The position numbers and the translations under genes were made by a program. Shown in pieces: positions 62,474 to 64,000 of a DNA stretch of 64,000 nucleotides (the first letter of the stretch is position 1; the number at the start of each line of letters is the position of its first letter). The notes beneath the pieces are model-generated. The model was given only the letters and a program-made list of their open reading frames with translations. It did no database searches and was not told the DNA's origin. Where the stretch lies: contig JAHCIA010000001.1 of NCBI GenBank assembly GCA_026129465.1, positions 2,055,964-2,119,963 on the forward strand, read 5' to 3'. This DNA is from Flavobacteriales bacterium. Its GTDB lineage: Bacteria > Bacteroidota > Bacteroidia > Flavobacteriales_F > PHOS-HE28.

Positions 62474-63391
62474 ATGTCCATCAGTGTCAGCCACATCACC
62501 AAGCGTTACGGCGCCCAAAAAGCGCTGGACGACGTCTCCTTCGAGATCGGCGCCGGCGAAGTGGTCGGCTTCCTCGGGCCCAATGGCGCGGGGAAGAGCA
62601 CGATGATGAAGATCCTCACCTGCTTCCTGCCACCTACCAACGGTGTGGCCACGGTCTGCGGTCACGACATCCGCACGCACAGCATGGAGGTGCGGCGCCA
62701 GGTGGGCTACCTGCCGGAACACAACCCGCTCTACCTGGACCTGTATGTGCACGAGTACCTGCGCTTCGTGGCGGGCATCCACGGCCTGCGCGACCGGGCC
62801 GAACGTGTGAAGCGCATGGTTGACATGGTGGGGCTCGGGCGCGAGCAGCACAAGCGCATCGGTCAACTGAGCAAGGGCTACCGCCAGCGCGTGGGCCTGG
62901 CGCAGGCCATGATCCATGACCCGCAGGTGCTCATACTCGACGAGCCCACCAGCGGCCTTGACCCCAACCAACTCGCGGAGGTCCGCACCTTGATCCGTGA
63001 CATCGGCCGCGAGCGCACCGTGATGCTCAGCACGCACATCATGCAGGAAGTGGAGGCCATCTGCGGCCGGGTCATCATCATCGACCGCGGGCGCGTGGTG
63101 GCGGATGAACAGGCCAGCACCCTGCGCGGCGGTCATGTGCAGCGGGCCGCGCTGGAAGTGGAATTCGATGGCGAGGTGCACGCCAACGACCTGCGTTCCA
63201 TCGCCGGCGTGCTTCAGGCGCAGCGTGGAGAAGGCGCCGCCTGGCTCCTGGCCCACGACGCCGCGCAGGACATCCGCCCGGCGGTGTTCCAATTCGCGGT
63301 GGACCGCGGCCGCAAGGTGCTGGGCATGCGCAAGGCCGAACGCGGCCTCGAAGAGGTCTTCAAGGAGCTCACCGCCAGGGGCCGCTCCTGA
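62474..63391 (+). CDS. gldA: Gliding motility-type ABC transporter ATP-binding protein GldA
   Basis: The 305-residue ATPase has Walker A GPNGAGKST, the Q-loop GYLPEHNPLYLDLYVHEYL, the signature QLSKGYRQRVGLAQAM and Walker B VLILDEPTSGLDP. The NPLYLDLYVHEYLRF and GLEEVFKELT segments are typical of GldA, which works with the GldF-GldG permease in Bacteroidota gliding and surface export. gldF and gldG are not in the window. ATG 62474 is preferred to one 30 bases upstream for its promoter-like context. A YhbG/NodI-type function is less likely. Confidence 0.85.
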   Translation: MSISVSHITKRYGAQKALDDVSFEIGAGEVVGFLGPNGAGKSTMMKILTCFLPPTNGVATVCGHDIRTHSMEVRRQVGYLPEHNPLYLDLYVHEYLRFVAGIHGLRDRAERVKRMVDMVGLGREQHKRIGQLSKGYRQRVGLAQAMIHDPQVLILDEPTSGLDPNQLAEVRTLIRDIGRERTVMLSTHIMQEVEAICGRVIIIDRGRVVADEQASTLRGGHVQRAALEVEFDGEVHANDLRSIAGVLQAQRGEGAAWLLAHDAAQDIRPAVFQFAVDRGRKVLGMRKAERGLEEVFKELTARGRS

Positions 63392-63401
63392 CCGGCCAGC
63401 C

Positions 63402-63974
63402 TTAGAATTTGTAGGACAGGCCCAGGTTGGCCGTGGCGATGCCGTAGCCGAGTTCCATATGCGCGCCAAGGCTTTCCGTGAAGTAGTAGCGCGCGCCGAT
63501 GAAACCCGTGAGCGCCATGCCACTGCCTGCGCTGGAGCGCACCACCGGGAAGCCTGATGGGTAGGTGGTGTTGTCCTTCCACTTCACACTGTTGTAGCTC
63601 AGCAGCAGACCGCCGTACAGGTCCAGCTGGTCCACATCGTGCCAGGTGTTGTAGTGCCAGGCGCCGCGCACACCCAGGATCAGGTAGGTCCAGCTCCAAT
63701 CGTACTCGAAACCCGGCCCCGAATAGCGGTTCGCCAGGGTCTTGTAGCCCAGGTAGCCACCCAGTCCCAATTCACCCGGCCCCAATCTGGTGATGCCCTT
63801 CTCGTAACTCAGTCCCAGGGCGGGTGTCTGCGAGGTGTAGGCGGAGGATGCGCCATAGTATCCCCCGATGCCCACGCTCGCACTGAGCACGTTCGTGCCC
63901 ACATCGAAACTCTGGGCCTGGGTCATGGCGGAGGCGAGGAACAGGGTCGCGCCAAGGATGCGGAGGGATCTCAT
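63402..63974 (-). CDS. Outer-membrane beta-barrel protein, unknown function
   Basis: The 190-residue product starts with a signal peptide (MRSLRILGATLFLASAMTQA) and then has eight or so amphipathic strands (VLSASVGIGGYYGASSAY; GLGGYLGYKTLANRY; DWSWTYLILGVRGAWHYN; QLDLYGGLLLSYNSVKW; GMALTGFIGARYYFTES; AHMELGYGIATANLGLSYKF). The terminal Phe and the strand pattern fit a small OmpA/OmpW-like barrel of the outer membrane. Function unknown. It is convergent with gldA and complete within the window. Confidence 0.8.
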   Translation of the reverse strand: MRSLRILGATLFLASAMTQAQSFDVGTNVLSASVGIGGYYGASSAYTSQTPALGLSYEKGITRLGPGELGLGGYLGYKTLANRYSGPGFEYDWSWTYLILGVRGAWHYNTWHDVDQLDLYGGLLLSYNSVKWKDNTTYPSGFPVVRSSAGSGMALTGFIGARYYFTESLGAHMELGYGIATANLGLSYKF

Positions 63975-64000
63975 CGGTGTCGGTGGTTGGTGGTCGGGGA

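Overview
The window is one end-to-end coding stretch (about 64 kb, visibly GC-rich, very few gaps above 200 bp) from a member of the Bacteroidota, most likely a GC-rich, uncultured Flavobacteriales-like lineage. The evidence is at least eight exported proteins ending in type IX secretion (T9SS) C-terminal sorting domains, a GldA-like gliding/secretion ABC ATPase, a short ATP synthase epsilon subunit encoded with beta away from the rest of the operon, MlaEFD, DUF6090 and DUF5684 proteins, and a recurring TANNTTYGC element just upstream of start codons that resembles the Bacteroidota -7 promoter element (TAnnTTTG). No rRNA, tRNA, CRISPR array, prophage or plasmid functions were seen. Gene names rest on motifs and remembered family features; no database search was run.

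Layout. 0-6 kb: the end of a PhoD-like phosphatase, a fused lycopene cyclase, a minus-strand operon ribF-LRR-pnuC, then atpD-atpC. 5.7-6.6 kb: a REP-associated transposase between two REP hairpins in opposite orientation. 6.6-16.2 kb: exported proteins (lipoprotein, delta-60 repeat protein, two T9SS cargos) around a Reg_prop/HisKA_3 sensor kinase and its LuxR-type regulator. 16.2-21.4 kb: mlaE-mlaF-mlaD (lipid transport) divergent from a Nat-type ABC exporter. 21.4-26.4 kb: a Ppx/GppA phosphatase, a frameshifted delta-60 protein with dockerin-like repeats and another T9SS cargo. 26.5-34.8 kb: an NtrC-type regulator without a DNA-binding domain, a DUF5684 membrane protein, three DUF6090 genes of which two are an exact 755-bp tandem duplication, alaS, an M23 peptidase and a MerR regulator. 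34.8-37.8 kb: hldD divergent from a PTPS-folE pair, then fabD. 37.8-51.9 kb: a surface-polysaccharide region (CpsB-type phosphatase, rmlB, wbpA/B/D/E-like genes, ugd, uxs, waaA) interrupted by a T9SS cargo and an AAA/DUF4143 ATPase on the opposite strand. 53.9-60.1 kb: a duplicated two-gene module, each a small exported protein followed by a large choice-of-anchor L/T9SS protein. 60-64 kb: dtd, an e(P4)-type acid phosphatase, rsgA, gldA and an outer-membrane protein.

Functionally the window centres on the cell envelope. HldD, WaaA, the nucleotide-sugar enzymes and MlaEFD build and maintain the outer membrane; the T9SS cargos, GldA and outer-membrane barrels are surface-exposed or serve the surface. 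The most notable structures are the duplicated small-protein/anchor-L module, the recent tandem duplication of the DUF6090 gene, a 20-bp promoter-like repeat at equal spacing before two exported-protein genes, and several families of hairpin-forming intergenic repeats placed between genes of the same operon.
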